In this document: positions 1 through 8,527 of the stretch, piece by piece | Position numbering within the stretch: the stretch's first letter is position 1 | How the letters are laid out: every line of letters starts with the position of its first letter | Origin: Lentzea alba | Lineage (GTDB): Bacteria > Actinomycetota > Actinomycetes > Mycobacteriales > Pseudonocardiaceae | Assembly: GCF_011067745.1 (NCBI RefSeq) | Contig: NZ_JAAMPJ010000014.1 | Location: 248,001-312,000, forward strand | DNA: 64,000 bases | Direction: 5' to 3' | The notes under the pieces: generated by a model | The model's input: only the letters and a program-made list of their open reading frames with translations | Told to the model about the DNA's origin: nothing | Database searches by the model: none | Program-made: the position numbers and the translations under genes

Positions 1-133
1 GGACCTGGTCCGGTTCGTCAACGGCGTGCTGGAGCGGATGCGCGGGGACGGTTCGTGGGCGGCGATCTACGCCCGGTGGCTCAACACGCTCGGACCGGCA
101 CCAGCGCCGCCTGTCGCTCGTTATCGGGACTAG
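1..133 (+). CDS. C-terminal end of an amino-acid-type ABC solute-binding protein (GlnH-like), truncated by the window
   Basis: An open frame enters from the left edge (first full codon at 2) and stops with TAG at 131-133, giving 43 residues. The piece carries the signature AAIYARWL near its end, as in the last helix of family 3 solute-binding proteins (glutamine/glutamate type). In mycobacteria the gene directly before pknG is glnH, a binding lipoprotein that feeds amino-acid sensing to PknG, and the same order is seen here (17 nt to the next start). The family call rests on a short tail plus gene order; the signal peptide and ligand-binding lobes lie outside the window. Confidence 0.6.
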   Translation, partial: DLVRFVNGVLERMRGDGSWAAIYARWLNTLGPAPAPPVARYRD

Positions 134-150
134 GGAGGGGGTCGCGCGAG

Positions 151-2280
151 ATGAGCGAGGACCTGGATCTGCCCGCGACCGGGCCCGCGACGTCGCCGGG
201 GACCGCACCCTGGTCGGTGTCGCAGGAGGCCGTGCGCTCGAGCTCGGGCCGGGCCCGCCGGGGCAGCGCGCGGTCGATGAGTCGCGGCCGGCTCGGCGCG
301 GGGCTGGTCGAGGTGCCGCGGGTGCCGTACCGGGATCCGAAGACCGCTGTGCTGGAGAACCCGGAGGTGCCGGAGGCCAAGCGGTTCTGCTCGAAGTGCG
401 GCAAGAAGGTCGGGCGGCGCGGCGACGGCAAGCCGGGCCGGGTGGAGGGGTTCTGCCCGCAGTGCGGGCACGCGTACTCGTTCACGCCGAAGCTGGAACC
501 GGGCGAGGTGCTGCACGACCAGTACGAGGTGCTGGGGTGTCTCGCGCACGGCGGCCTGGGGTGGCTGTACCTGGCGCTGGACCACGCGGTGAGCGACCGG
601 TGGGTGGTGCTCAAGGGCCTGCTCGACTCGGGTGACGCGGACGCGATGGCGGCGGCGCTGGCCGAACGCCGGTTCCTGGCCGAGGTCGAGCACCCGAACA
701 TCGTGAAGATCCACAACTTCATCCGGCACGCGGACCGCAAGACCGAGAACCTCGTCGAGTACATCGTGATGGAGTACGTCGGCGGCGAGTCGATCAAGGA
801 CATGATCACGCACCGGCGCCGGGAGGGCCGCGGCGACGAGGCGTTGCCGCTGGCGCAGGCCATCGCGTACGTGCTGGAGATCCTGCCCGCGGTCGGCTAC
901 CTGCACGGGGTGGGGCTGCTGTACTGCGACTTCAAGCCGGACAACATGATCCACACCGAGGAGCAGCTCAAGCTGATCGACCTGGGCGCGGTGCGGCGCA
1001 TCGACGACCACCACTCCCCCATCTACGGCACGATCGGCTACCAGGCGCCGGAGATCGGCACGATCGGGCCGTCGGTGTTCTCCGACATCTACACCGTCGG
1101 CCGCGCGCTGGCGGTGATGAGCTTCCCGTTCGACTTCCGCGGCCGCTGCAAGGACCGGTTGCCGACGGTGGACGAACAACCGCTGCTGGGCCGCTTCGAG
1201 TCGTTCCACCGCCTGCTGCTGCGCGCCACGAACCCGAACCCCGAGCTGCGGTTCTCCTCGGCCGAGGACATGGCCGACCAGCTCACGGGCGTGCTGCGCG
1301 AGGTGCTGGCGATCGAGGACGGCGTGCCGCGGCCCGGCCTGTCACGGCAGTTCACGCCGGAGCGCCGCCGCTTCGGCGTGGAGGGCGCGCTGGACCTGGC
1401 CGAGGTGGCGCAGGCGTTGCCGGCACCGAGCGTGAACACCTCGGACGCGGCCGCCTCGTGGCTGGCGACGGCGACGACGTCGGACCCGGCGGGGCTGCGC
1501 AAGGCGCCGGAGTACACCGTGGAGGTGCGGTTTCGGCTGGTGCGGGTGCTGATCGAGTCCGGGGACACCGAGGCGGCGCTGCGTGAGCTGGAGGCGCTCA
1601 CGGCGCCGTCGATGTTCGACGAGTCCGAACTGGACCCCGAGGACTGGCGTCCCGACTGGTACCGGGGCCTGGCCGCGCTGACCGACAAGCGTCCCGAGGA
1701 CGCGCGGGGGTTCTTCGACGCGGTGTGCTCGGCGGTGCCGGGTGAGGCGGCGCCGAAGCTCGCGCTGGGTGTGTGTCTCGAGGCCGTCGGCGACCTGGTG
1801 GCGGCGGCGGGCTGGTACGAGCTGGTGTGGCGAACGGACCACGCGTACGTGTCGGCGGCGTTCGGCCTGGCGCGAGTGCTGCTCGCGTGCGGGAACCGGG
1901 CACGGGCCGTCGAGGTGCTGCTGTCCGTTCCGGACACATCTTCACAACATCTGGCCGCGCAGATCGCGGCGGTGCGCGCGCAGCTCGGTCACAGCGACGC
2001 GGAGGACCTCGTGGCCGCCGGGGAACGGTTGCACGCCTTGGACATCGACGTTCACTCGCACACGCAGCTGGCGGCGGAGCTGCTGGAGGCGGCGTTCGAC
2101 TACGTGACCCGCAATCAGGCCGCCGAGGGCAAGGTGCTGGACTGTGCACTCTCCGAACACGAGCTTCGGCTGGGTCTCGAGCGGCGCTACCGCACGCTGG
2201 CCCGGTTCGCGGCCACGCCGGAGGAACGGATCGCATTGGTGGACCGCGCGAACGCGGTAAGGCCTAGGACGTTGGTTTGA
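151..2280 (+). CDS. pknG: Serine/threonine protein kinase PknG
   Basis: Cytosolic eukaryotic-type kinase of 709 residues (mycobacterial PknG is about 750). Order of parts: a disordered, Ser-rich N-terminus; a rubredoxin-like metal site with C80-x2-C83 and C102-x2-C105; a kinase domain with a glycine loop near 134-138, ATP lysine K155, a YCDFKPDN catalytic loop (D260) and DLG (277-279) in place of DFG; then a helical TPR-type tail from about residue 420. In mycobacteria PknG phosphorylates GarA and so controls glutamate and TCA-cycle flux. The ATG at 151 is chosen over the longer frame because GGGAGGGGG lies just before it and the upstream gene ends at 133. The PP2C gene follows with a 1-nt overlap. 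Confidence 0.93.
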   Translation: MSEDLDLPATGPATSPGTAPWSVSQEAVRSSSGRARRGSARSMSRGRLGAGLVEVPRVPYRDPKTAVLENPEVPEAKRFCSKCGKKVGRRGDGKPGRVEGFCPQCGHAYSFTPKLEPGEVLHDQYEVLGCLAHGGLGWLYLALDHAVSDRWVVLKGLLDSGDADAMAAALAERRFLAEVEHPNIVKIHNFIRHADRKTENLVEYIVMEYVGGESIKDMITHRRREGRGDEALPLAQAIAYVLEILPAVGYLHGVGLLYCDFKPDNMIHTEEQLKLIDLGAVRRIDDHHSPIYGTIGYQAPEIGTIGPSVFSDIYTVGRALAVMSFPFDFRGRCKDRLPTVDEQPLLGRFESFHRLLLRATNPNPELRFSSAEDMADQLTGVLREVLAIEDGVPRPGLSRQFTPERRRFGVEGALDLAEVAQALPAPSVNTSDAAASWLATATTSDPAGLRKAPEYTVEVRFRLVRVLIESGDTEAALRELEALTAPSMFDESELDPEDWRPDWYRGLAALTDKRPEDARGFFDAVCSAVPGEAAPKLALGVCLEAVGDLVAAAGWYELVWRTDHAYVSAAFGLARVLLACGNRARAVEVLLSVPDTSSQHLAAQIAAVRAQLGHSDAEDLVAAGERLHALDIDVHSHTQLAAELLEAAFDYVTRNQAAEGKVLDCALSEHELRLGLERRYRTLARFAATPEERIALVDRANAVRPRTLV

Positions 2281-3248
2281 TGGACACCCTGAAGTGCCCG
2301 GAGTGCTTCGCGCCCGTCGCGCCGGAGGACCGGTTCTGCGAGGCGTGCGGACGCAACCTGCTGGTCCGCCGCACGCCGCTGGGCGGGCCGACCGGTCCCG
2401 CGCAGGCCTCGTGCATCTTGTGCGGCTCACCCGACATCGATGACGAGGACTACTGCACTCAGTGCGGCCGTCACCAGCCATCGGCGCGTGACCGGGTCGA
2501 GTACACGCTGGGCGCGGTGTCCGGTGTGTCGGACCGGGGCAAGCGGCGGGCGCGCAACGAGGACTCGATGGCGTTCGGGCACGTCGCGGGCAAGGGTGTC
2601 GCCGCCGTGGTCTGCGACGGCGTGGCCTCGTCCGAACGCGCCGAGCAGGCGTCGCAGGCGGCCGCCGACGCCGCGGTGGACGTGCTGCTCAACGCGCTGA
2701 TCGACACCGCCGACCCGGAGCAGGCGATGATCGACGCCGTCGCCGCGTCGTGCTTCGCGGTCGAGCAGCTCGTGGAGAACGAGCCGATGGAGGCGGGCGG
2801 CCGGGGTGTGGCGCCGTCGTGCACGTTCGTGTCGACGCTGGTCACGGGGAACTCGGTGACGGTCGGCTGGGTCGGTGACTCGCGCGCGTACTGGCTGGCC
2901 GACGAGGGCTCGAAGCAGCTCACGACCGACGACACGTGGGCGGCGCAGCTGGTCGCCGAGGGCGTGCTGACCGAGGAGCAGGCGCGCACGGACCGTCGCG
3001 CGCACGTGCTGTCGCGGTGGATCGGCGCGGACGCCGGCCGGGTGGTGCCGCAGGTCGTGACGCTGCAGCCGACCGGGCCCGGGGTGTTCCTGCTGTGCTC
3101 GGACGGGCTGCACAACTACCGGCCGCAGCCCGAGGACCTGCAGCCGTTGCTGCCGTGCGGGCCGGAGGAGTTCGTGAAGGTCGCCCTCGAGGCGGGCGGC
3201 CACGACAACATCACCGTGGTGCTGGTGCCGTTCGCCCCGGCCTCCTAG
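2280..3248 (+). CDS. PP2C-family protein phosphatase with double zinc ribbon
   Basis: A 322-residue metal-dependent Ser/Thr phosphatase. The N-terminus has two CxxC pairs twice over (C6/C9/C20/C23 and C45/C48/C59/C62), which is a double zinc ribbon. The PP2C domain follows from about residue 80 with the motifs RARNEDS, VVCDGVAS, WVGDSRAYW, CSDGLHNY and GGHDNIT, so the Asp residues that bind the two metals are present. The frame could open at TTG 2277, but ATG 2280 overlaps the pknG stop by one base (TGATG), typical of translational coupling. The pairing suggests it removes phosphates placed by PknG or another kinase; that target is inferred. Confidence 0.88.
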   Translation: MDTLKCPECFAPVAPEDRFCEACGRNLLVRRTPLGGPTGPAQASCILCGSPDIDDEDYCTQCGRHQPSARDRVEYTLGAVSGVSDRGKRRARNEDSMAFGHVAGKGVAAVVCDGVASSERAEQASQAAADAAVDVLLNALIDTADPEQAMIDAVAASCFAVEQLVENEPMEAGGRGVAPSCTFVSTLVTGNSVTVGWVGDSRAYWLADEGSKQLTTDDTWAAQLVAEGVLTEEQARTDRRAHVLSRWIGADAGRVVPQVVTLQPTGPGVFLLCSDGLHNYRPQPEDLQPLLPCGPEEFVKVALEAGGHDNITVVLVPFAPAS

Positions 3249-3552
3249 GCCAACCTCCGAAGCAGCCTTCGTCCGTCGGCACCCACCGCACCCTTCACTC
3301 TCCCCAGTCCCGCCCCGCCTGCCGTCGGGTACGCGGGGGCCCTACGTCCGCTCCAGTAGTACGAAAGGTCCCCGCGTACTACGAGATGGGGCTGGTGGGG
3401 TTTGTGTGAGTGAATGCGGCGGCGGCTTTACCTCGGCACACGGCGTGGTGCACACGTTCTGGTGATTTCGCCCTGCGGCTGTGGACAGGTGTCGCGGCGT
3501 CCCGAGCTTCGGCTGGTCGACGAAGACGGGCAAGCGCTGCTGAAATGGGCTG
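3249..3552. other. Intergenic stretch with two overlapping inverted repeats
   Basis: This 304-nt gap holds no credible gene; the frames crossing it have no family match and poor starts. It contains the inverted repeat listed at 3329-3379 and a second, overlapping one, GTAGTAC (3356-3362) with GTACTAC (3376-3382). The two stems cannot form at the same time. No clear promoter for the hydrolase at 3553 is seen. Confidence 0.5.
3329..3379 (+). terminator. Inverted repeat, probable terminator after the pknG-phosphatase operon
   Basis: GTACGCGGGG (3329-3338) is the exact reverse complement of CCCCGCGTAC (3370-3379), a 10-bp GC-rich stem with a 31-nt loop. There is no T-run, as usual in actinomycetes. 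It lies about 80 nt after the PP2C stop. The competing GTAGTAC/GTACTAC pair in its 3' half makes a pure terminator role uncertain. Confidence 0.4.
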
Positions 3553-4320
3553 ATGGGCAGGCCGGTGTTGATCGCGGTGGCGGTGGTTGTCACCATCGTC
3601 GCCGTGGTCTTCGCCTTTCAGCGCAAGCTGGTCTACTTCCCCTCCCCTGGTCCGCTGCCGTCCGCCGAGGAGGTTCTGCCCGGTGGGCGGGACGTGCGGC
3701 TGGTGACGGCGGACGGCCTGCTGCTCGACGGCTGGCACTTCGAGGTGCCGGACGCGCCCGCGACGGTGATCGTGTTCCCCGGCAACGGCGGCAACCGGTC
3801 GGGCCGCGTGTCGATCGCCCGCGAGCTCACCGATCGCGGGTTGTCGGTGTTGCTATTCGACTACCGCGGCTACGGCGGCAACCCTGGCAAGCCCTCGGAG
3901 GAGGGGCTGACGTACGACGCGCGGGCGGCGCTGGACCTGATCGACGGCCCGGTGATCTACTTCGGCGAGTCGCTGGGCGCGGCGGTGGCCGTGGAGCTGG
4001 CGACGCATCGCGCGCCGGTGGGGCTGGTGCTGCGGTCGCCGTTCACCTCGCTCGCGGCCGTCGGGTCGCACCACTACCCGTGGCTGCCGGTGAAGATGTT
4101 GTTGCAGGACAAGTACCCGCTGCTCGAACGGGTGTCCGCTGTGGACGTTCCGACGGTCGTGGTGCTGGGCACCGCGGACTCGGTGGTGCCGCCCGCGCAG
4201 AGCCGTGAGGTGGCGACGGCGGCGCGGGCGAAGCTGGTCGAGATCGCCGGCGCCGACCACAACGACGAGGTGCTGTGCTCGGGTCCGCAGGTGATCGACG
4301 CGGTGCTGTCAGTCCGCTGA
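3553..4320 (+). CDS. Membrane-anchored alpha/beta hydrolase (BEM46/ABHD13-like)
   Basis: A 255-residue protein. The first 22 residues form one hydrophobic segment, then the FxRKLVYFPSPG-type entry common to BEM46-like hydrolases. The catalytic serine sits in GESLG (within YFGESLGAAVA), the likely acid is the Asp in GTADSVVP and the base is His in GADHND, so the triad is complete. The substrate is unknown; relatives are ester or thioester hydrolases at the membrane. The gene ends 12 nt inside the convergent LacI-type regulator. No good ribosome site is visible before the ATG. Confidence 0.75.
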   Translation: MGRPVLIAVAVVVTIVAVVFAFQRKLVYFPSPGPLPSAEEVLPGGRDVRLVTADGLLLDGWHFEVPDAPATVIVFPGNGGNRSGRVSIARELTDRGLSVLLFDYRGYGGNPGKPSEEGLTYDARAALDLIDGPVIYFGESLGAAVAVELATHRAPVGLVLRSPFTSLAAVGSHHYPWLPVKMLLQDKYPLLERVSAVDVPTVVVLGTADSVVPPAQSREVATAARAKLVEIAGADHNDEVLCSGPQVIDAVLSVR

Positions 4321-5343
4321 CGGCGCGATCTCGCCGGAGCCGCGGCGCACGAGCGCGGCAGGGACGACGGCGTGCACGGGTGGTGAGGTGTCGCCGTCGA
4401 TGCGGGCGAAGATGAGCTCGGCGGCTTTGCGGCCGATGCCGGGGACGTCCTGGCGCACGACGGTGATGCCGGGTTCGAGCATGTCGGCGAGCGGGAAGTC
4501 GTCGAAGCCGATGAGCGCGATCCGGCGTTGCAGGCCGCGGGCGCGCAGCACGCGCATGGAGCCGACGGTCACGAGGTTCTGCGCGGTGAACAGGGCCGTG
4601 GGTGGCCGGTCGAGGTCGAGCAGCGTGTTCGTGGCCGTTTCGGCGAGGTCGGCGCCGTGCAGGTCGGTGCGCACGAGTTCCTCGCGCAGGGTGAGGCCTG
4701 CCTGGGCGAGGCCTTCGAGGTAGCCGGTGTAGCGCTCCTGGCTGGTCCACAGGGTGCGGCGGTCGCCGAGGAAGGCGATGTCGCGGTGGCCGAGCGCGGC
4801 GAGTTGCAGGACGGCTTCGCGGGAGCTGTCGCGGTTGGTGGTGGTGACGCAGTCGGTGCTGCCGAAGGTGGGTGGCCGGTCGACGAGCACCATGGGGGTG
4901 CCGCGTTCGCGTTCCTGTTGCAGGGCGTCCTGGTGCCCGCCGGCGGCCATGACCACGACGCCGTCGACGCGGCGGGCGGCCAGGGAGACGAGCAGTTCGC
5001 CCTGCAGGGTGCGGTCGTCCTCGCTGCTGCCGGCGAGGACGAGGACGCCGCCTTGGCGGGCGCGGTCCTCGACGGCGCGCAGCAGGGCGGAGTCGAACGG
5101 GTTGGACAGGTCCTCGAACAGCACGCCGATGGTGGCGCTGCGGCGGTCGGAGCGGCGCAGGCTGCTGGCGGTGAGGTTCGGGCGGTAGCCCAGGGTGCGG
5201 GCGGCGGCGCGGACGCGGTCGACGACCTCCTGGCCTGCTCCGGGCAGTCCGTTGATGACACGGGAGACGGTCTTGGTGCTGACCTTCGCCAGCGCCGCGA
5301 CGTCGCGCATCGTGGGTTCGCGTCTTTCGCCTGCTTGATCCAT
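4309..5343 (-). CDS. LacI-family transcriptional repressor of the adjacent sugar importer
   Basis: A 344-residue regulator. The N-terminus is a LacI HTH (MRDVAALAKVSTKTVSRVIN, then the hinge helix region to about residue 60) and the rest is a periplasmic-binding-protein-like effector domain (VDGVVVMAAGG, IGFDDFPLA). The ATG at 5343 is chosen because the HTH normally begins within a few residues of the start and GAGGTGG lies upstream; the longer frame to 5412 would run through an operator. It is divergent from a ribose/fructose-type ABC importer, and palindromic sites lie upstream of both (5406-5423 and 5549-5566). The expected role is sugar-relieved repression of the importer and of itself; the sugar is not known. 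Confidence 0.88.
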   Translation of the reverse strand: MDQAGERREPTMRDVAALAKVSTKTVSRVINGLPGAGQEVVDRVRAAARTLGYRPNLTASSLRRSDRRSATIGVLFEDLSNPFDSALLRAVEDRARQGGVLVLAGSSEDDRTLQGELLVSLAARRVDGVVVMAAGGHQDALQQERERGTPMVLVDRPPTFGSTDCVTTTNRDSSREAVLQLAALGHRDIAFLGDRRTLWTSQERYTGYLEGLAQAGLTLREELVRTDLHGADLAETATNTLLDLDRPPTALFTAQNLVTVGSMRVLRARGLQRRIALIGFDDFPLADMLEPGITVVRQDVPGIGRKAAELIFARIDGDTSPPVHAVVPAALVRRGSGEIAPSAD

Positions 5344-5405
5344 GTCCACCCACCTCGGTAACGCTTGCGTAACGCCCGCTTGTCGCGTCTTCTCCTGGAA
5401 AGCTA

Positions 5406-5423
5406 GCGTCAACGATGACGTAA
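5406..5423. promoter_or_regulatory. LacI-type operator, proximal to the repressor gene
   Basis: GCGTCAACGATGACGTAA contains the half sites CGTCAAC and GATGACG around a central CG step, the usual LacI-family layout. It differs at one palindrome position from the copy at 5549-5566 and lies 63 nt before the repressor start. Confidence 0.7.
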
Positions 5424-5548
5424 TGGAATCCCCGGTTTCTCCACACCCGGCTCGAACGGGCCGGTACGACCAGGGGCTTCTGCACCACTTGGTTTGAGTA
5501 CTCGCGTAGCCGGGCCCGTTTCATCACCTCTCGCTCCACGCGGCCGGT

Positions 5549-5566
5549 TGCGTCAACGTTGACGTA
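5549..5566. promoter_or_regulatory. LacI-type operator, just upstream of the importer genes
   Basis: TGCGTCAACGTTGACGTA holds the perfect 14-bp palindrome CGTCAACGTTGACG (5551-5564). It ends immediately before the AGGAGGAG ribosome site of the binding-protein gene, so a bound repressor would block transcription at or just past the start point. Confidence 0.75.
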
Positions 5567-5575
5567 GGAGGAGTC

Positions 5576-6595
5576 ATGTCGCGCAGAGCGTTCGGGCTGA
5601 CGGCGGCGGCGTTGCTGACGCTGGCCGCGGCGGCTTGTGGCAACGGCGGTTCGTCGGGTGGTGGCGCCACGCTGGTCGGCCTGGTCACCAAGACCGACAC
5701 CAACCCGTTCTTCGTGAAGATGAAGGAAGGCGCGCAGCAGGCGGCGTCCTCGGCGGGGGCGACGGTGCAGTCGTTCGCGGGCAAGCAGGACGGCGACAAC
5801 CAGTCGCAGGTCGACGCGATCGAGAACCTGATCGCCTCGGGCGCGAAGGGCATCCTGATCACGCCGAGCGACTCGAAGGCGATCGTGCCGTCGGTGGACA
5901 AGGCGCGGGCGGCGGGGCTGCTGGTGATCGCGCTGGACACGCAGCTGGAGCCGGCGAGCGCGGCGGACGCGACGTTCGCGACCGACAACTACAAGGCCGG
6001 GTTGCTGATCGGGCAGTGGGCGAAGGCGAAGTTCGCCAAGGACGGCAAGCAGGCCAAGATCGCGCTGCTGGACCTCAACCCGAACCAGGTGTCCGTGGAC
6101 GTGCAGCGCGACCAGGGTTTCCTGGAGGGCTTCGGCGTCGACGTGAAGGACAAGAACAAGATCGGTGACGAGTCCGACCCGCGGATCGTGGGCCACGACG
6201 TGACCAACGGCGACCCCGCGGGTGGCCGCACGGCGATGGAGAACCTGCTGCAGCGCGACCCCGGCGTCAACCTGGTCTACACGATCAACGAGCCCGCGGC
6301 GGCCGGCGCGTACGAGGCGTTGAAGGCCGTGGGCAAGGAGAAGGACGTCGTGATCGTCTCGGTCGACGGCGGCTGTCCCGGCGTGAACAACGTCAAGGCC
6401 GGGGTGATCGGGGCGACCTCGCAGCAGTACCCGCTGAAGATGGCGCAGCTGGGCGTGGAAGCGGTCGCGAAGTTCGCCAAGGACGGCTCCAAGCCGCAGA
6501 ACACCGACACGGGCGTCACGTTGATCACCGACCAGCCGGCCGACGGGGTGGAGTCGAAGGACTCGGCGTTCGGCCTGCAGAACTGCTGGGGCTGA
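5576..6595 (+). CDS. Sugar ABC transporter substrate-binding lipoprotein (ribose/fructose type)
   Basis: A 339-residue type I periplasmic-binding-fold protein. It has a lipoprotein signal peptide with the lipobox AAAC at about residue 21, followed by a Gly/Ser linker. The body shows the features of RbsB/FrcB-like proteins: [15 protein letters not shown], a [12 protein letters not shown] stretch, and [11 protein letters not shown] in the hinge region. It would capture a monosaccharide outside the cell for the permease and ATPase that follow. A strong AGGAGGAG site precedes the ATG, and a LacI-type palindrome sits directly before that. The single-domain ATPase partner is more like the fructose system Frc than ribose Rbs; the exact sugar is inferred. 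Confidence 0.86.
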   Translation: MSRRAFGLTAAALLTLAAAACGNGGSSGGGATLVGLVTKTDTNPFFVKMKEGAQQAASSAGATVQSFAGKQDGDNQSQVDAIENLIASGAKGILITPSDSKAIVPSVDKARAAGLLVIALDTQLEPASAADATFATDNYKAGLLIGQWAKAKFAKDGKQAKIALLDLNPNQVSVDVQRDQGFLEGFGVDVKDKNKIGDESDPRIVGHDVTNGDPAGGRTAMENLLQRDPGVNLVYTINEPAAAGAYEALKAVGKEKDVVIVSVDGGCPGVNNVKAGVIGATSQQYPLKMAQLGVEAVAKFAKDGSKPQNTDTGVTLITDQPADGVESKDSAFGLQNCWG

Positions 6596-6598
6596 TCG

Positions 6599-7600
6599 AT
6601 GACAGTCGTGGTGGAGGAACGGGACCGCTCGCTGCTCACGCGCGTGCAGCACCTGTTGCACGCGCAGGCCACGATCGGACCGGCGGTGGTGCTGCTGGCG
6701 TCGGTGATCGTGTTCGCGTTGCTGTCGGATCGGTTCCTGACGCCGGGCAACATCTCGCTGATCCTGCAGCAGGTCGCGGTGGTGGGCACGCTCGCGGTGG
6801 GGCAGACCATCGTGATCCTGACCGCGGGCATCGACCTGTCGTGCGGCGCGATCATGGTGCTGACGTCGATCGTGATGGCCAAGGTGGCGGCGGAGACCGG
6901 GCTGCCGGGGTTGCCGGCGCTGCTGCTGGGGTTTCTGGTCGGCACGGTGTGCGGGCTGCTCAACGGACTGCTGGTGACGCGGCTGAAGCTGCCGCCGTTC
7001 ATCGTCACGCTGGGCACGCTGAACGTGTTCTTCGCGCTGAACCTCTGGTACTCCGGCAGTGCCACGATCCGCGGCACGGACATGCCGTCGCTGCTGTTGT
7101 GGACCGGGCAGACGTTCACCGTCGGCGGCACCCGCATCACCTACGGCTCGATCATGCTGGTGCTGCTGGTGGCGGCGATGGCGTTCGTGCTCAAGAACAC
7201 CGCGTGGGGCCGGCACGTCTACTCCACGGGTGACGACCTGGAGGCCTCGCGCCTGTCGGGCATCCGCACGGCGCGGGTGCTGCTGTCGGTGTACGCGACG
7301 GCGGGCCTGATCTACGCGGTGGCCGCGTGGACGCTGATCGGCCGGATCGCCTCGGCGTCGCCGCAGGCGGGTCAGACCGACAACCTGGACTCGATCACCG
7401 CGGTGGTGATCGGCGGGACGTCGCTGTTCGGCGGCCGCGGCGCGGTGGTGGGCTCGCTCATCGGCGCGTTGATCGTCGGTGTGTTCCGCAACGGTCTGGC
7501 GCTGGCGGGTGTCGACGTGCTGTGGCAGACGATGGCCGTGGGTGTGCTGATCATCGTCGCGGTGTCGCTGGACCAGTGGATCAGGAAGGTGAAGGCATGA
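6599..7600 (+). CDS. Sugar ABC transporter permease (RbsC/FrcC type)
   Basis: A 333-residue integral membrane protein with about eight to ten hydrophobic segments. It contains QTIVILTAGIDLSCGA, the conserved stretch of the BPD_transp_2 permease family, and a second family motif at DSITAVVIGGTSLFGGRGA. It forms the channel through which the sugar bound by the preceding lipoprotein enters. Start ATG 6599 lies 3 nt after the previous stop, and the stop overlaps the ATPase start as ATGA, so the three genes are one operon under the LacI-type repressor. Confidence 0.88.
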   Translation: MTVVVEERDRSLLTRVQHLLHAQATIGPAVVLLASVIVFALLSDRFLTPGNISLILQQVAVVGTLAVGQTIVILTAGIDLSCGAIMVLTSIVMAKVAAETGLPGLPALLLGFLVGTVCGLLNGLLVTRLKLPPFIVTLGTLNVFFALNLWYSGSATIRGTDMPSLLLWTGQTFTVGGTRITYGSIMLVLLVAAMAFVLKNTAWGRHVYSTGDDLEASRLSGIRTARVLLSVYATAGLIYAVAAWTLIGRIASASPQAGQTDNLDSITAVVIGGTSLFGGRGAVVGSLIGALIVGVFRNGLALAGVDVLWQTMAVGVLIIVAVSLDQWIRKVKA

Positions 7601-8364
7601 CCACGCCGGTGCTGCAGGCCCGTGGCCTGGTCAAGCGATACGGCAAGGTGACCGCGCTGGCGGGCTCGGACCTGGAGCTGCTGCCCGGCGAGATCCTCGC
7701 GGTGATCGGCGACAACGGCGCGGGCAAGTCGTCGCTGATCAAGGCCCTGTCCGGGGCGGTGATCCCGGACGAGGGCGAGATCTTCGTCGACGGCGACCCG
7801 GTGTCGTTCTCGACGCCGATCGACGCGCGGCGGGCCGGCATCGAGACGGTGCACCAGTCGCTGGCGGTGTCGCCGTCACTGGACATCGCGGCGAACCTGT
7901 TCCTGGGCCGCGAAAAACGCCGTGCTGGTGTGCTGGGTTCGGTGTTCCGGATGCTCGACCGTCAGGGCATGCGCGAGGAGGCTCGCCGCCAGCTCGACGC
8001 GCTGGGGATCATGACGATCCAGAACCCCGGCCAGGCGGTGGAGACGCTGTCCGGCGGCCAGCGCCAGGCCGTGGCGGTGGCGCGGGCGGCGGCGTTCGGC
8101 AGCCGGGTTGTGATCATGGACGAGCCGACCGCCGCGCTGGGTGTGCGGGAGTCGCGCGCGGTGCTGGACCTGATCCTGCAGGTCCGCGACCGCGGGTTGC
8201 CGGTGATCCTGATCAGCCACAACATGCCGCACGTGTTCGAGGTGGCCGACCGCATCCACATCCAGCGGCTCGGGCGGCGCAAGGCGGTGGTGGACCCGAA
8301 GTCGGTGTCCATGTCGGACGCCGTGGCGATCATGACCGGCGCCATGGAGCCGCCTGAGGCCTAG
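7597..8364 (+). CDS. Sugar ABC transporter ATP-binding protein (FrcA-like, single domain)
   Basis: A 255-residue ATPase with Walker A GDNGAGKSS, the ABC signature LSGGQRQAVAVARA, Walker B VVIMDEPTAALG and the switch His in LISHNMPHVFE. RbsA/XylG-type ATPases have two fused domains of about 500 residues; this one has only one, as in FrcA of the rhizobial fructose system, so it should act as a homodimer. The start is ATG 7597 by the ATGA overlap with the permease; the longer frame upstream lies inside the permease. A 16-bp hairpin follows at 8388. Confidence 0.88.
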   Translation: MTTPVLQARGLVKRYGKVTALAGSDLELLPGEILAVIGDNGAGKSSLIKALSGAVIPDEGEIFVDGDPVSFSTPIDARRAGIETVHQSLAVSPSLDIAANLFLGREKRRAGVLGSVFRMLDRQGMREEARRQLDALGIMTIQNPGQAVETLSGGQRQAVAVARAAAFGSRVVIMDEPTAALGVRESRAVLDLILQVRDRGLPVILISHNMPHVFEVADRIHIQRLGRRKAVVDPKSVSMSDAVAIMTGAMEPPEA

Positions 8365-8387
8365 CCCGCGCCGAACGGGTTGTCGAT

Positions 8388-8446
8388 CACGGCACCGCCA
8401 CCGGCCGTCCGCTCCCCCCGCGGGCGACGTCGGTGGCGGTGCCGTG
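8388..8446 (+). terminator. Strong hairpin terminator after the sugar importer operon
   Basis: CACGGCACCGCCACCG (8388-8403) pairs perfectly with CGGTGGCGGTGCCGTG (8431-8446): a 16-bp GC-rich stem with a 27-nt loop, starting 24 nt after the ATPase stop. There is no T-run. Confidence 0.75.
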
Positions 8447-8527
8447 TACGTCGCCGATGGTGCGCCAGATGGATGACTCCGCGACGGATGCGGCGATGTG
8501 CGGATGAGCCTCTGGGACTCTCCCGTG

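Noticed and set aside
4043-7216. Minus-strand open frame of 1057 codons
   Set aside because: It is antisense to a hydrolase, the LacI-type gene's region and the importer genes. The product is Arg/His-rich and low in complexity, as expected from the shadow frame of GC-rich genes.
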